NCBI GenBank assembly: GCA_014843695.1
Contig: CM026403.1
Coordinates: 72,618,152 to 72,682,151 of the forward strand
DNA: 64,000 nt
Reading direction: 5' to 3'
DNA from: Archivesica marissinica
Taxonomy: Eukaryota; Mollusca; Bivalvia; Venerida; Vesicomyidae
In this document: one piece after another, positions 34,815 through 44,310 of the stretch
Layout of the letters: each line of letters opens with the position of its first letter
How positions within the stretch are numbered: the first letter of the stretch is position 1
The notes under the pieces: model-generated
What the model was told of the DNA's origin: nothing
Databases searched by the model: none
Seen by the model: the letters and a program-made list of their open reading frames with translations, nothing else
Made by a program: the position numbers and the translations under genes

Positions 34815-37317
34815 TGGTTCAGGAGGAGATGCTGACGACACACGACGACGGACCAGTGGTTCAGGAGGAGATGCTGACGACACATGATGATTGGACCAGT
34901 GGTTCAGGAGGAGATGCTGACGACACATGATGATTGGACCAGTGGTTCAGGAGGAGATGCTGACGACACACGATGATTGGACCAGTGGTTCAGGAGGAGA
35001 TGCTGACGACACACGATGATTGGACCAGTGGTTCAGGAGGAGATGCTGACGACACACGATGATTGGACCAGTGGTTCAGGAGGAGATGCTGACGACACAC
35101 GATGATTGGACCAGTGGTTCAGGAGGAGATGCTGACGACACATGATCGATGATTGGACCAGTGGTTCAGGAGGAGATGCTGACACATGATGATGGACCAG
35201 TGGTTCAGGAGGAGATGCTGACGACACATGATGATTGGACCAGTGGTTCAGGAGGAGATGCTGACGACACACGATGATTGGACCAGTGGTTCAGGAGGAG
35301 ATGCTGACGACACATGATGATTGGACCAGTGGTTCAGGAGGAGATGCTGATGACACATGATGATTGGACCAGTGGTTCAGGAGGAGATGCTGACGACACA
35401 TGATGATTGGACCAGTGGTTCAGGAGGAGATGCTGACGACACATGATGATTGGACCAGTGGTTCAGGAGGAGATGCTGACGACACAATTGATGATTGGAC
35501 CAGTGGTTCAGGAGGAGATGCTGACGACACACGATGATTGGACCAGTGGTTCAGGAGGAGATGCTGACGACACATGATGATTGGACCAGTGGTTCAGGAG
35601 GAGATGCTGACGACACATGATGATTGGACCAGTGGTTCAGGAGGAGATGCTGACGACACATGATGATTGGACCAGTGGTTCAGGAGGAGATGCTGACGAC
35701 ACATGATGATTGGACCAGTGGTTCAGGAGGAGATGCTGACGACACAGATTGATGATTGGACCAGTGGTTCAGGAGGAGATGCTGACGACACATGAAGATT
35801 GGACCAGTGGTTCAGGAGGAGATGCTGACGACACACGACGACGGACCAGTGGTTCAGGAGGAGATGCTGATGACACATGATGATTGGACCAGTGGTTCAG
35901 GAGGAGATGCTGACGACACACGACGACGGACCAGTGGTTCAGGAGGAGATGCTGACGACACATGATGATTGGACCAGTGGTTCAGGAGGAGATGCTGACG
36001 ACACAAGATGATTGGACCAGTGGTTCAGGAGGAGATGCTGACGACACACGATGATTGGACCAGTGGTTCAGGAGGAGATGCTGACGACACATGATGATTG
36101 GACCAGTGGTTCAGGAGGAGATGCTGACGACACATGATGATTGGACCAGTGGTTCAGGAGGAGATGCTGACGACACACGATGATTGGACCAGTGGTTCAG
36201 GAGGAGATGCTGACGACACATGATGATTGGACCAGTGGTTCAGGAGGAGATGCTGACGACACATGATGATTGGACCAGTGGTTCAGGAGATGCTGACGAC
36301 ACATGATGATTGGACCAGTGGTTCAGGAGGAGATGCTGACGACCATGATGATTGGACCAGTGGTTCAGGAGGAGATGCTGACGACACATGATGATTGGAC
36401 CAGTGGTTCAGGAGGAGATGCTGACGACACACGATGATTGGACCAGTGGTTCAGGAGGAGATGCTGACGACACATGATGATTGGACCAGTGGTTCAGGAG
36501 GAGATGCTGACACACGACGACGGACCAGTGGTTCAGGAGGAGATGCTGACGACACATGATGATTGGACCAGTGGTTCAGGAGGAGATGCTGACGACACAC
36601 GATGATTGGACCAGTGGTTCAGAGGAGATGCTGACGACACATGATGATTGGACCAGTGGTTCAGGAGGAGATGCTGACGACACATGATGATTGGACCAGT
36701 GGTTCAGGAGATGCTGACGACACAGATTGGATTGGACCAGTGGTTCAGGAGGAGATGCTGACGACACATGATGATTGGACCAGTGGTTCAGGAGGAGATG
36801 CTGACGACACACGATCTGATGATTGGACCAGTGGTTCAGGAGGAGATGCTGACGACACACGACGACGGACCAGTGGTTCAGGAGGAGATGCTGACGACAC
36901 ATGATGATTGGACCAGTGGTTCAGGAGGATATGCTGACGACACATGATGATTGGACCAGTGGTTCAGGAGGAGATGCTGACGACACACGATGATTGGACC
37001 AGTGGTTCAGGAGGAGATGCTGACGACACATGATGATTGGACCAGTGGTTCAGGAGGAGATGCTGACGACACATGATCATGATGATTGGACCAGTGGTTC
37101 AGGAGGAGATGCTGACGATACATGATCATGATGATTGGACCAGTGGTTCAGGAGGAGATGCTGACGACACACGACCACGGACCAGTGGTTCAGGAGGAGA
37201 TGCTGACGACACATGATCATGATGATTGGACCAGTGGTTCAGGAGGAGATGCTGACAACACACGACCACGGACCAGTGGTTTAGGAGGAGATGCTGACGA
37301 CACACGACCACGGACAC
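34815..37317. repeat. 43-bp minisatellite, about 58 copies
   Basis: The unit is GGACCAGTGGTTCAGGAGGA plus GATGCTGACGACACATGATG and ATT. Short variants end CACGACGAC. It begins at the gap and ends about 160 bp from exon 3. Confidence 0.97.
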
Positions 37318-37475
37318 AAGGCAACACAAAAGCTCACATTGAGCTCTGATGAGCTAAAAATACACAACGCTTTGCACAACACAATTCACAGGCACAGTTT
37401 TTGTATGAAGAAATGCCGGTCACAGAGAGAAATCAAATGGCGGTTGGCGTTTACCTTCATTCTGTGAATACTTAC

Positions 37476-37547
37476 ATTAACACAGCAAGAGTCCTGGCCT
37501 GGCTCTGCAAAGCACTGGCACAGAATGATATCTACACAGCTCACTTT
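37476..37547 (-). CDS. Exon 3: 24-codon Cys-rich exon
   Basis: A 72-nt exon from the acceptor TTATCTCTACAG to a strong donor AAT/GTAAGT, phase 0 on both sides. It reads KVSCVDIILCQCFAEPG then QDSCCVN, with five Cys in CxC and CC arrangements like the neighbouring exons. A second donor (AAG/GTAAAC) 24 nt downstream would add eight residues in frame and is a possible alternative. Intron 2, upstream, is only 280 bp. Short exons are easily invented, but consensus sites, phase and Cys content all agree. Confidence 0.72.
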
Positions 37548-37827
37548 CTGTAGAGATAACAAGATATCATGATAAATAGAACATACAGATAAATCATAGA
37601 AATTTCCAATATTTAATGTTGTCTTTTAATCAGTTCGTGGAAATAAAGGTGACTATATTAACCAATCATATGGCTTGTTATCTGTCCATGTAAATCCAGA
37701 TGGTTTTTAATGTGTTCATGGAAATATAGGTCTCTATCAAGATAAAAGTATATATAATTAACCAACAATTAACTGTAACACAATACATGTATATATATAT
37801 ATATGAAATATAATATTGTTATTTTAC

Positions 37828-37971
37828 CTTTTTCGGACAAAGAGAGTTCAAACATCCATCCAGACTTGGTTTACGACAGCTGCACTTTTCCGACACAGAT
37901 TTACAGCACGAACAACTGTCCCCACCCTCGGTTCCACACGGAGCACAATCACAATTACACGTTCCCCGTTG
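37828..37971 (-). CDS. Exon 2: 48-codon Cys-rich exon
   Basis: A 144-nt exon from the acceptor TTAATTGCAG before CAACGG to the donor AAG/GTAAAA, phase 0 on both sides. Starting QRGTCNCDCAPCGTEGG, it contains 11 Cys, with CxCxC, CSCC and CSC patterns, and ends CPKK. It follows the membrane segment of exon 1, so Cys-rich sequence begins right at the membrane. The first 22 nt of the exon and its acceptor are duplicated many times upstream (37972-39150). Using the nearest duplicated acceptor instead would bring in an in-frame TAA, so the proximal site is the only productive one among those checked. Confidence 0.8.
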
Positions 37972-39150
37972 CTGCAATTAACAAGCTGTACAATTACACG
38001 TTCCCCGTTGCTGCACTATTAACAAGGTGCACACTTACACGTTCCCTATTGCTGCACTATTAACAAGGTGCACACTTACACATTCCCTGTTGCTGCACTA
38101 TTAACAAGGTGCACACTTACACATTCCCTGTTGCTGCACTATTAACAAGGTGCACACTTACAATTCCCTGTTGCTGCACTATTAACAAGGTGCACACTTA
38201 CACATTCCCTGTTGCTGCACTATTAACAAGGTGCACACTTACAATTCCCTATTGCTGCACTATTAACAAGGTGCACACTTACACATTCCCTGTTGCTGCA
38301 CTATTAACAAGGTGCACACTTACAATTCCCTATTGCTGCACTATTAACAAAGTGCACACTTACACATTCCTGTTGCTGCACTATTAACAAGGTGCACACT
38401 TACAATTCCCTATTGCTGCACTATTAACAAGGTGCACACTTACACATTCCCTGTTGCTGCACTATTAACAAGGTGCACACTTACACATTCCCTGTTGCTA
38501 CACTATTAACAAGGTGCACACTTACACATTCCCTGTTGCTGCACTATTAACAAGGTGCACACTTACAATTCCCTATTGCTGCACTATTAACAAGGTGCAC
38601 ACTTACAATTCCCTGTTGCTGCACTATTAACAAGGTGCACACTTACAATTCCCTATTGCTGCACTATTAACAAGGTGCACACTTACACATTCCCTGTTGC
38701 TGCACTATTAACAAGGTGCACACTTACAATTCCCTATTGCTGCACTATTAACAAGGTGCACACTTACACATTCCCTATTGCTGCACTATTAACAAGGTGC
38801 ACACTTACACATTCCCTGTTGCTACACTATTAACAAGGTGCACACTTACACATTCCCTGTTGCTGCACTATTAACAAGGTGCACACTTACAATTCCCTGT
38901 TGCTGCACTATTAACAAGGTGCACACTTACACTTCCCTGTTGCTGCACTATTAACAAGGTGCACACTTACACATTCCCTGTTGCTGCACTATTAACAAGG
39001 TGCACACTTACACTTCCCTGTTGCTGCACTATTAACAAGGTGCACACTTACACATTCCCTGTTGCTGCACTATTAACAAGGTGCACACTTACAATTCCCT
39101 ATTGCTGCACTATTAACAAGGTGCACACTTACAATTCCCTGTTGCTATAG
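37972..39150 (-). repeat. 39/41-bp minisatellite built from the exon 2 acceptor, intron 1
   Basis: About 29 units. On the gene strand each reads CAACAGGGAATGTGTAAGTG, TGCACCTTGTTAATAGTGCA, G. This aligns with the acceptor and first codons of exon 2 (GCAG/CAACGGGGAACGTGT). The copies nearest the exon are most similar: two retain CAACGGGGAACGTGTAA. Most units also hold GTAAGT, a strong donor-like hexamer, about 13 nt after the AG. Confidence 0.93.
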
Positions 39151-39176
39151 TGACATTAGACATGGTACTGATACAT

Positions 39177-40431
39177 TAGGGTTTATTCTAGAGTGGGGAA
39201 AGGGCAGGTGGGTCAGGGAAAGGGCAGGGTGGGTCAGAAAATAGGCAGGGTGCATTTTGAGCCGTGAAGGGGGTAGGTGCAGGAGTGGGTATTTAGGAAT
39301 TACACACTGGAAAAAATTGCTAACTTAGGTGATTAACAGATCATTATGCTTGATCAAAGAGGCAGTACAAATAGGGCGGACAAGTTCGAGTTTATAAAAG
39401 TCAGTCCGACCATGACATTTGCCTGAAGAGGCTAGTACACATCAAATAGGGCGGACAAGTTCGAGTTTATAAAGGTCAGTCCGACCATGACATTTGCCTG
39501 AAGAGGCTAGTACACATCAAATAGGGCGGACAAGTTCGAGTTTATAAAGGTCAGTCCGACCATGACATTTGCCTGAAGAGGCTAGTACACATCAAATAGG
39601 GCGGACAAGTTCGAGTTTATAAAGGTCAGTCCGACCATGACATTTGCCTGAAGAGGCTAGTACACATCAAATAGGGCGGACAAGTTCGAGTTTATAAAGG
39701 TCAGTCCGACCATGACATTTGCCTGAAGAGGCTAGTACACATCAAATAGGGCGGACAAGTTCGAGTTTATAAAGGTCAGTCCGACCATGACATTTGCCTG
39801 AAGAGGCTAGTACACATCAAATAGGGCGGACAAGTTCGAGTTTATAAAGGTCAGTCCGACCATGACATTTGCCTGAAGAGGCTAGTACACATCAAATAGG
39901 GCGGACAAGTTCGAGTTTATAAAGGTCAGTCCGACCATGACATTTGCCTGAAGAGGCTAGTACACATCAAATAGGGCGGACAAGTTCGAGTTTATAAAGG
40001 TCAGTCCGACCATGACATTTGCCTGAAGAGGCTAGTACACATCAAATAGGGCGGACAAGTTCGAGTTTATAAAGGTCAGTCCGACCATGACATTTGCCTG
40101 AAGAGGCTAGTACACATCAAATAGGGCGGACAAGTTCGAGTTTATAAAGGTCAGTCCGACCATGACATTTGCCTGAAGAGGCTAGTACACATCAAATAGG
40201 GCGGACAAGTTCGAGTTTATAAAGGTCAGTCCGACCATGACATTTGCCTGAAGAGGCTAGTACACATCAAATAGGGCGGACAAGTTCGAGTTTATAAAGG
40301 TCAGTCCGACCATGACATTTGCCTGAAGAGGCTTATATAAAATGTTTAAAACAAAGGCAAAAGGGCAGACATAAAAGTGCCAACAAGGGCAGGGTGACGC
40401 GCCACATCATTCCGCTCTAGAAAAAACCCTA
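39177..40431. mobile_element. 1.26-kb TIR element of unknown family, non-autonomous
   Basis: The terminal inverted repeats TAGGGTTTATTCTAGAGTGG and (right, inverted) TAGGGTTTTTTCTAGAGCGG match at 18 of 20 positions. Both ends are flanked by TACAT, a likely 5-bp target duplication. The interior is a 75-bp tandem array plus G-rich AAGGGCAGG segments; no ORF. It sits in intron 1 of the Cys-rich gene. Confidence 0.75.
39371..40333. repeat. 75-bp tandem array, about 13 nearly identical copies
   Basis: The unit contains ATAGGGCGGACAAGTTCGAG, TTTATAAAGGTCAGTCCGAC and CATGACATTTGCCTGAAGAG. Apart from a change in the first copy, units appear identical, which implies recent expansion or homogenisation. 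CGGAC and GTCCG within each unit could pair as a small hairpin. Confidence 0.96.
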
Positions 40432-40500
40432 TACATGTACTTACTACAAAACATCAATAAAGGGGAGGTGTGGCGGTGGGTTGTATACAACATTTAACTA

Positions 40501-40712
40501 CAGTCAAACCTGTCTTAAATAGCCAGACAAGGAAGTGATGAAAATTGGCTGTTTAATCAAGGTGGCTGCTCAAAAGAGTGTAACTGTTGAATGAATTGCA
40601 ATATTGGTTATGTGGTAACTGGCTGCTTAATACAGGTTGGCTGCGTAATACAGGTGGCGACTAATATAGGTTGGCTGCGTAATACAGGTGGCGACTAACA
40701 CAGGTTTGACTG
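40501..40712. mobile_element. 212-bp pogo/Tigger-like MITE
   Basis: Ends CAGTCAAACCTGT and ACAGGTTTGACTG are perfect inverted repeats flanked by TA on both sides. TA targets and CAGT termini are typical of pogo-type elements. No ORF. It ends 24 bp from the exon 1 donor, inside intron 1. Confidence 0.85.
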
Positions 40713-40736
40713 TAGTTTTAAAGCCTGACATCTTAC

Positions 40737-40829
40737 CTTGAGGTACTGGTATAAACCAAACAAAGCAAGTACAACGATGACCCAGCCAGCTAATGCGATA
40801 CACACTATAGCTGCCACTGGGAGTGCCAT
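40737..40829 (-). CDS. Exon 1 coding part: N-terminal membrane segment
   Basis: ATG at 40829-40827 opens 31 codons ending at the strong donor AAG/GTAAGA, phase 0. The peptide MALPVAAIVCIALAGW continues with VIVVLALFGLYQYLK: about 25 hydrophobic residues, no N-terminal charge, then K31 and, from exon 2, R33. That charge pattern favours a membrane anchor with a cytoplasmic C-terminus over a cleaved signal peptide. The start is supported by an in-frame TAG 30 nt upstream and G at -3 and +4. An acceptor-like TTCCCTTTGTAG precedes 40864, so a non-coding first exon further upstream is likely. Confidence 0.75.
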
Positions 40830-40834
40830 AACTG

Positions 40835-40852
40835 TCAGTATATATACCACAT
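40835..40852 (-). promoter_or_regulatory. Minimal upstream ORF before exon 1 ATG
   Basis: ATG at 40852-40850 opens a five-codon frame (MWYIY) that ends in TGA five nt before the main ATG. If the mRNA includes it, it could lower or gate translation of the main frame. Confidence 0.45.
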
Positions 40853-40864
40853 GGTTCTATGTGC

Positions 40865-41546
40865 CTACAAAGGGAAGACAACTATGTACATTATTAATTC
40901 ATCTTTAAAGCAGCATTACATCGTATGAAATAAAAGATATTTGAAAAATTCTATTTTTACGTATGGGTAGCAATGCTGCTACACATTCTAACATTATACT
41001 TTGTATGCTTATTTTCATTTGGTAAACAGTGTTTTTTTGCGATAAAACAAACTCGAAACCGAAAGTAGGACTTTCCGAGTCGATCGGTCACGCACTTGTT
41101 TACAACCGAAACGCATCGTCCGCACTTGTTTACATTCGGAATGCATCGTCCCCATTTGTCCCACGTTGTCTTTTTTAATTAAATTACTTGATATGTTGAT
41201 TCATACCTCTGTTAGCTAAGTCTTTTAGGGACATTTCTACATCCCCGCGAGGGGTTCGACATTAGAGGAACATAGATAGATAGTTTTCATGTTCAAAATA
41301 TATACGTTGTTTTATACATCCTCCGTTGTTTCACGCATGCGCGCTGTGCGTGTTGACATTTCGTGTGTTGATAAACAAATTCGCGTATACGACGGTTTAA
41401 ATTTATTGGAATTTTATCGTTTCTGAGCGACTATTTCGATTTTTGTAAACACACATACATTAGTATTTATATTTTACTCAAAACATCCTTATTACGATGT
41501 AATGCTGTGTTGGTATTAGAATTACATGTAGTGTTAAGATTAAAAC
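40865..41546. promoter_or_regulatory. Candidate promoter region between divergent first exons
   Basis: Non-repetitive and richer in CpG than its surroundings. It contains a direct repeat ATCGTCC(G/C)CACTTGTTTACA-like near 41090-41160 and CATGCGCGCTGTGCG near 41334. Promoter status is inferred only from position upstream of exon 1 and of the frame at 41547. Confidence 0.3.
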
Positions 41547-41753
41547 ATGGGCAACTCAGTAATTGGTGATGATCGGAGAAAGGCATACGTTCGCACAGAC
41601 AGACGTACATGGTTGGATGAATGGTGTGTATTAACTCAACCAGTTATGTTCTTGGTGGGAAGGCATGCTATACTAATCTACAAGTTCATGTATAATATTA
41701 CCTCAGTAACTCCACTTCTTGCATTCTATACTAATCTACTGGTACATGTATAA
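41547..41753 (+). CDS. Possible first exon of a divergent gene (MGNS start)
   Basis: The ATG has good context (AAC before, G after) and starts MGNSVIGDDRRKAYVRT, then DRRTWLDEWCVLTQPV. An N-terminal MGNS is a plausible N-myristoylation signal. After about 45 codons the sequence enters the 58-bp tandem array and the later residues are repeat-derived, so the real exon, if any, would end earlier; GTGTGT or GTGGGA donor-like sites lie at about 41620-41665. No continuation exon is identified. I do not recognise the protein, and it may be a chance frame. Confidence 0.35.
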   Translation: MGNSVIGDDRRKAYVRTDRRTWLDEWCVLTQPVMFLVGRHAILIYKFMYNITSVTPLLAFYTNLLVHV

Positions 41754-42258
41754 TATTACCCCAGTAACTCCACTTCTTGCATTCTATACTAATCTACTAG
41801 TACATGTATAATATTACCCCAGTAACTCCACTTCTTGCATTCTATACTAATCTACCAGTACATGCATGTATAATATTACCCCAGTAATTCCACTTCTTGC
41901 ATTCTATACTAATCTACCAGTACATGCATGTATAATATTACCCCAGTAACTCCACTTCTTGCATTCTATACTAATCTACTGGTACATGTATAATATTACC
42001 CCAGTAACTCCACTTCTTGCATTCTATACTAATCTACTGGTACATGTATAATGTTACCCCAGTAACTCCACTTCTTGCATTCTATACTAATCTACTGGTA
42101 CATGTATAATATTACCCCAGTAACTCCACTTCTTGCATTCTATACTAATCTACCAGTACATGTATAATATTACCCCCAGTAACTCCACTTCTTGCATTCT
42201 ATACTAATCTACTAGTACATGTATAATATTACCCCCAGTAACTCCACTTCTTGCACTC
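41672..42258. repeat. 58-bp minisatellite, about 10 copies
   Basis: The unit is CTATACTAATCTACTGGTAC plus ATGTATAATATTACCCCAG and TAACTCCACTTCTTGCATT. Two copies carry a 4-bp ATGC insertion. Confidence 0.93.
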
Positions 42259-42261
42259 ACA

Positions 42262-42841
42262 TATATGGGGACAGTTAGTTTATTCCTCCCCACCAATGGG
42301 CAAATTCAGCATTTAGTGAAATTAGTGTACAGTATGAAATTAATATGGACATTTTTTAATGTAAAATTTATATTAATTAATACTTACCTGTTTTCACTAA
42401 AGGGAACCCCACCTCCCATCCCCGTGACACTGGCACAGGTAGCAATAATAATGGAAGTGCCACAGCTATACGTTTTTTATATATAATTTGCTACGACATG
42501 CGAGTGGCTATAATATTACCATAGCTACTGGCTTGATTTTTCTACCGATTGTGCATTTTTATAGAAATAAAAACCATTTAGTGAAAACAGGTAATGTATT
42601 AATTAATATAAATTTTACATTAAAAAATTTCCATTTTTGCCTAACTGCAGGAATAGCAGGTCGCGAGAGGTAACACGATAGTTCACGTTCCAGTTACTGA
42701 CAATATAAAGTAGCAATACATTTTACTTTCAAAGTTGCTTTTTCGCTGATAATGGAGATCAGAAAAGTAAATAAACGATGCAAACTTCAAACCTACCACA
42801 GTTTTCACTAATTTCACTATTCCCATTCATGTCCCCATATG
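42262..42841. mobile_element. Foldback-like element with nested inverted repeats
   Basis: Outer arms: CATATATGGGGACA at 42262 against TGTCCCCATATG at 42830, and AGTGAAATTAGTG against CACTAATTTCACT near 42814. Inner arms: about 51 bp at 42351-42401 and 42577-42628, nearly perfect, including GTAAAATTTATATTAATTAA. No intact coding frame. Its right half resembles 54590-54760. Confidence 0.7.
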
Positions 42842-43244
42842 AATAATATTTGTTGAAGAAATCCAAAATTACATACACTCTGTCTGCAACACGAATATAT
42901 GTACGTATAAATGATGTCATCATAGTCTCACAATTATGTGAAAACTGGTGACGTCATTCTGGATAAATGGGAGCAAGGTGCCTGCATTTTATCGACTTTT
43001 CTCACAAAGTATACTATCGATTTTATTCGAGAATTTTATGAATGAAAGGTAAAATGTTATTTATTCAGCGTAGCATATTCAGGGCTCGACAAATCCTATT
43101 GCCCGACGCCCGGGGCAAGTCAAAACCCATGTTCGGGCAAGTGACTGTCAACCAGTGTTTAGCCCGGGGCAAGTCAAAATTCCATGGATGTGATTGTCAG
43201 ACAGGTGTCGAATAAACATATCAATTAGCAGAATAAACAAACTA
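42842..43244. repeat. Dispersed repeat continuation plus a CG-rich direct repeat
   Basis: 42842-43030 matches 54714-54840 (AATATATGTACGTATAAA, then TCATAGTCTCAC). At 43098-43180 a segment with GCCCGGGGCAAGTCAAAA is present twice. No gene. Confidence 0.5.
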
Positions 43245-43775
43245 CCGTATTGTTCCTATTTATAGCGCCCGGGCGCGATGCAAAACACAAAAGGGGCGCG
43301 CTAATTAGAGTAATTAATTTCTGTAGTATAGGTGTAGAAAATCTCCGTTTCAATATCGGTTATTGCCAACTAATTGGAAGAAACTGCTAAGTGACCTTGC
43401 TTTGTCATAATGCGACGCCTATTACGTCATCGTGTGTTACCTAAATCGATCGATAATTATGTTCTGTACATGCGGTACATAATATGCCATGTAAATCGTA
43501 TACATTTCGGTAAAGTTAACCCGTGTTTCTGTGGATTGTTCCGCGTTATAAACTTTTATACGGTGTCTATGTAAATAACTATCCTTGTACTTTCGGTTTG
43601 AATAACTCGAGGCATTGTTGATATTGTGTGAATTCTTCTGTGAAAATAAATACTTTTTTATAGCGATACACGTTCAACAAGTGATGCGCATATTATTCAT
43701 GCATACTTAGTGATTCATGAGCTTGGAGTTTATATATATATATATGTGGTGTATTTCGGCGTGGGTAGAACAGCG

Positions 43776-43848
43776 GCCCGGCTAGCTCAGTTGGTAGAGC
43801 TGTCCGACTAGTGTTCGGGAGGTCGTGGGTTCGAGTCCCACGTCGGGT
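43776..43848 (+). tRNA. tRNA-Lys-like sequence, copy 1 (probably a pseudogene or SINE head)
   Basis: The acceptor arm GCCCGGC pairs with GTCGGGT, the D arm is GCTC...GAGC, and the T arm GTGGG TTCGAGT CCCAC is perfect. The 5' half matches animal tRNA-Lys. The anticodon arm is one base longer than standard, and the loop CTAGTGT would give AGT, not a Lys anticodon. Box A and box B are intact, so Pol III transcription is possible. Confidence 0.4.
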
Positions 43849-44008
43849 CACTAACTTTTCCGCCCTTTCTTTGCATGGTCACTTTAATGGCGACGAGGAT
43901 ATATGGTACGGGCAAAGGAGTAGGAGTGCGGCTCCAGGAATCGGAGTGCGGCTCCTAAAGAATAAAAGAGGGAAGAGTGTAGTGTATTTCGGTGTGGGTA
44001 GAACAGCG

Positions 44009-44081
44009 GCCCGGCTAGCTCAGTTGGTAGAGCTGTCCGACTAGTGTTCGGGAGGTCGTGGGTTCGAGTCCCACGTCGGGT
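44009..44081 (+). tRNA. tRNA-Lys-like sequence, copy 2
   Basis: Identical in the tRNA-like portion to 43776-43848, including the odd anticodon arm, and followed by the same CTAACTTTTCCGC, then TTTGCATGGTCACTTTA. The identity of flanks shows that it arose by a 233-bp tandem duplication within the transposon, not as an independent gene. Confidence 0.4.
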
Positions 44082-44310
44082 CACTAACTTTTCCGCTCTT
44101 TCTTTGCATGGTCACTTTATATATATATATGGATTACGCTAAACAACAGTACTACCGACAGGTAGGCCAATTATTTCCTTTTAAGGGCCATTTCACGTTG
44201 CATTTTTACGTGATATTAGAGGTGGCGCTTTAAATAGGAACAATACGGTAATCAACTGTTTCTCGTCATGATGGACCCTATTATCGATTGTAAACCCTGC
44301 CCACTACATG

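Larger units (their letters stand above)
8457..40829 (-). other. Gene span: unrecognised membrane-anchored Cys-rich protein, five coding exons
   Basis: Five minus-strand blocks join in one frame: 40829-40737, 37971-37828, 37547-37476, 13318-12431 and 10622-8457. Every intron starts GT and ends AG, and all four are phase 0. The predicted product is about 1,120 residues: a membrane segment (about 2-26), a Cys-rich region built from exons 2, 3, the start of 4 and the first 280 residues of 5, polyalanine at about 173-186, and a disordered charged tail. The flank after the membrane segment is basic (K31, R33), which favours a cytoplasmic C-terminus; the Cys pairs could bind metal or be lipidated. 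Function is unknown. Intron 3 would be about 24 kb and contains the N gap, so further small exons could be missing. Alternatively, two neighbouring genes with similar Cys-rich exons are present, but the matching phases and composition favour one gene. Confidence 0.72.
43245..44248. mobile_element. 1.0-kb TIR DNA transposon, TA target, non-autonomous
   Basis: The ends CCGTATTGTTCCTATTTATA and (right, inverted) CCGTATTGTTCCTATTTAAA differ at one position, continue into GCGCC on both sides, and are flanked by TA. TA targets fit the Tc1/mariner/pogo superfamily; the exact clade is not clear. There is no transposase frame. The interior carries two tRNA-like sequences in a 233-bp duplication and (TA)n runs. 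Confidence 0.8.

Noticed and set aside
33734..34928. 383-384 codon frames
   Set aside because: They are mostly translated Ns from the assembly gap.
37126..37349. Frames in the 43-bp array as extra exons next to exon 3
   Set aside because: Periodic, no consensus splice sites, and no continuity with the Cys-rich frame.
43098..43180. GC-rich GCCCGGGGCAAG repeats as a CpG-island promoter
   Set aside because: It is a short direct duplication within dispersed repeat sequence, with no frame or start nearby.
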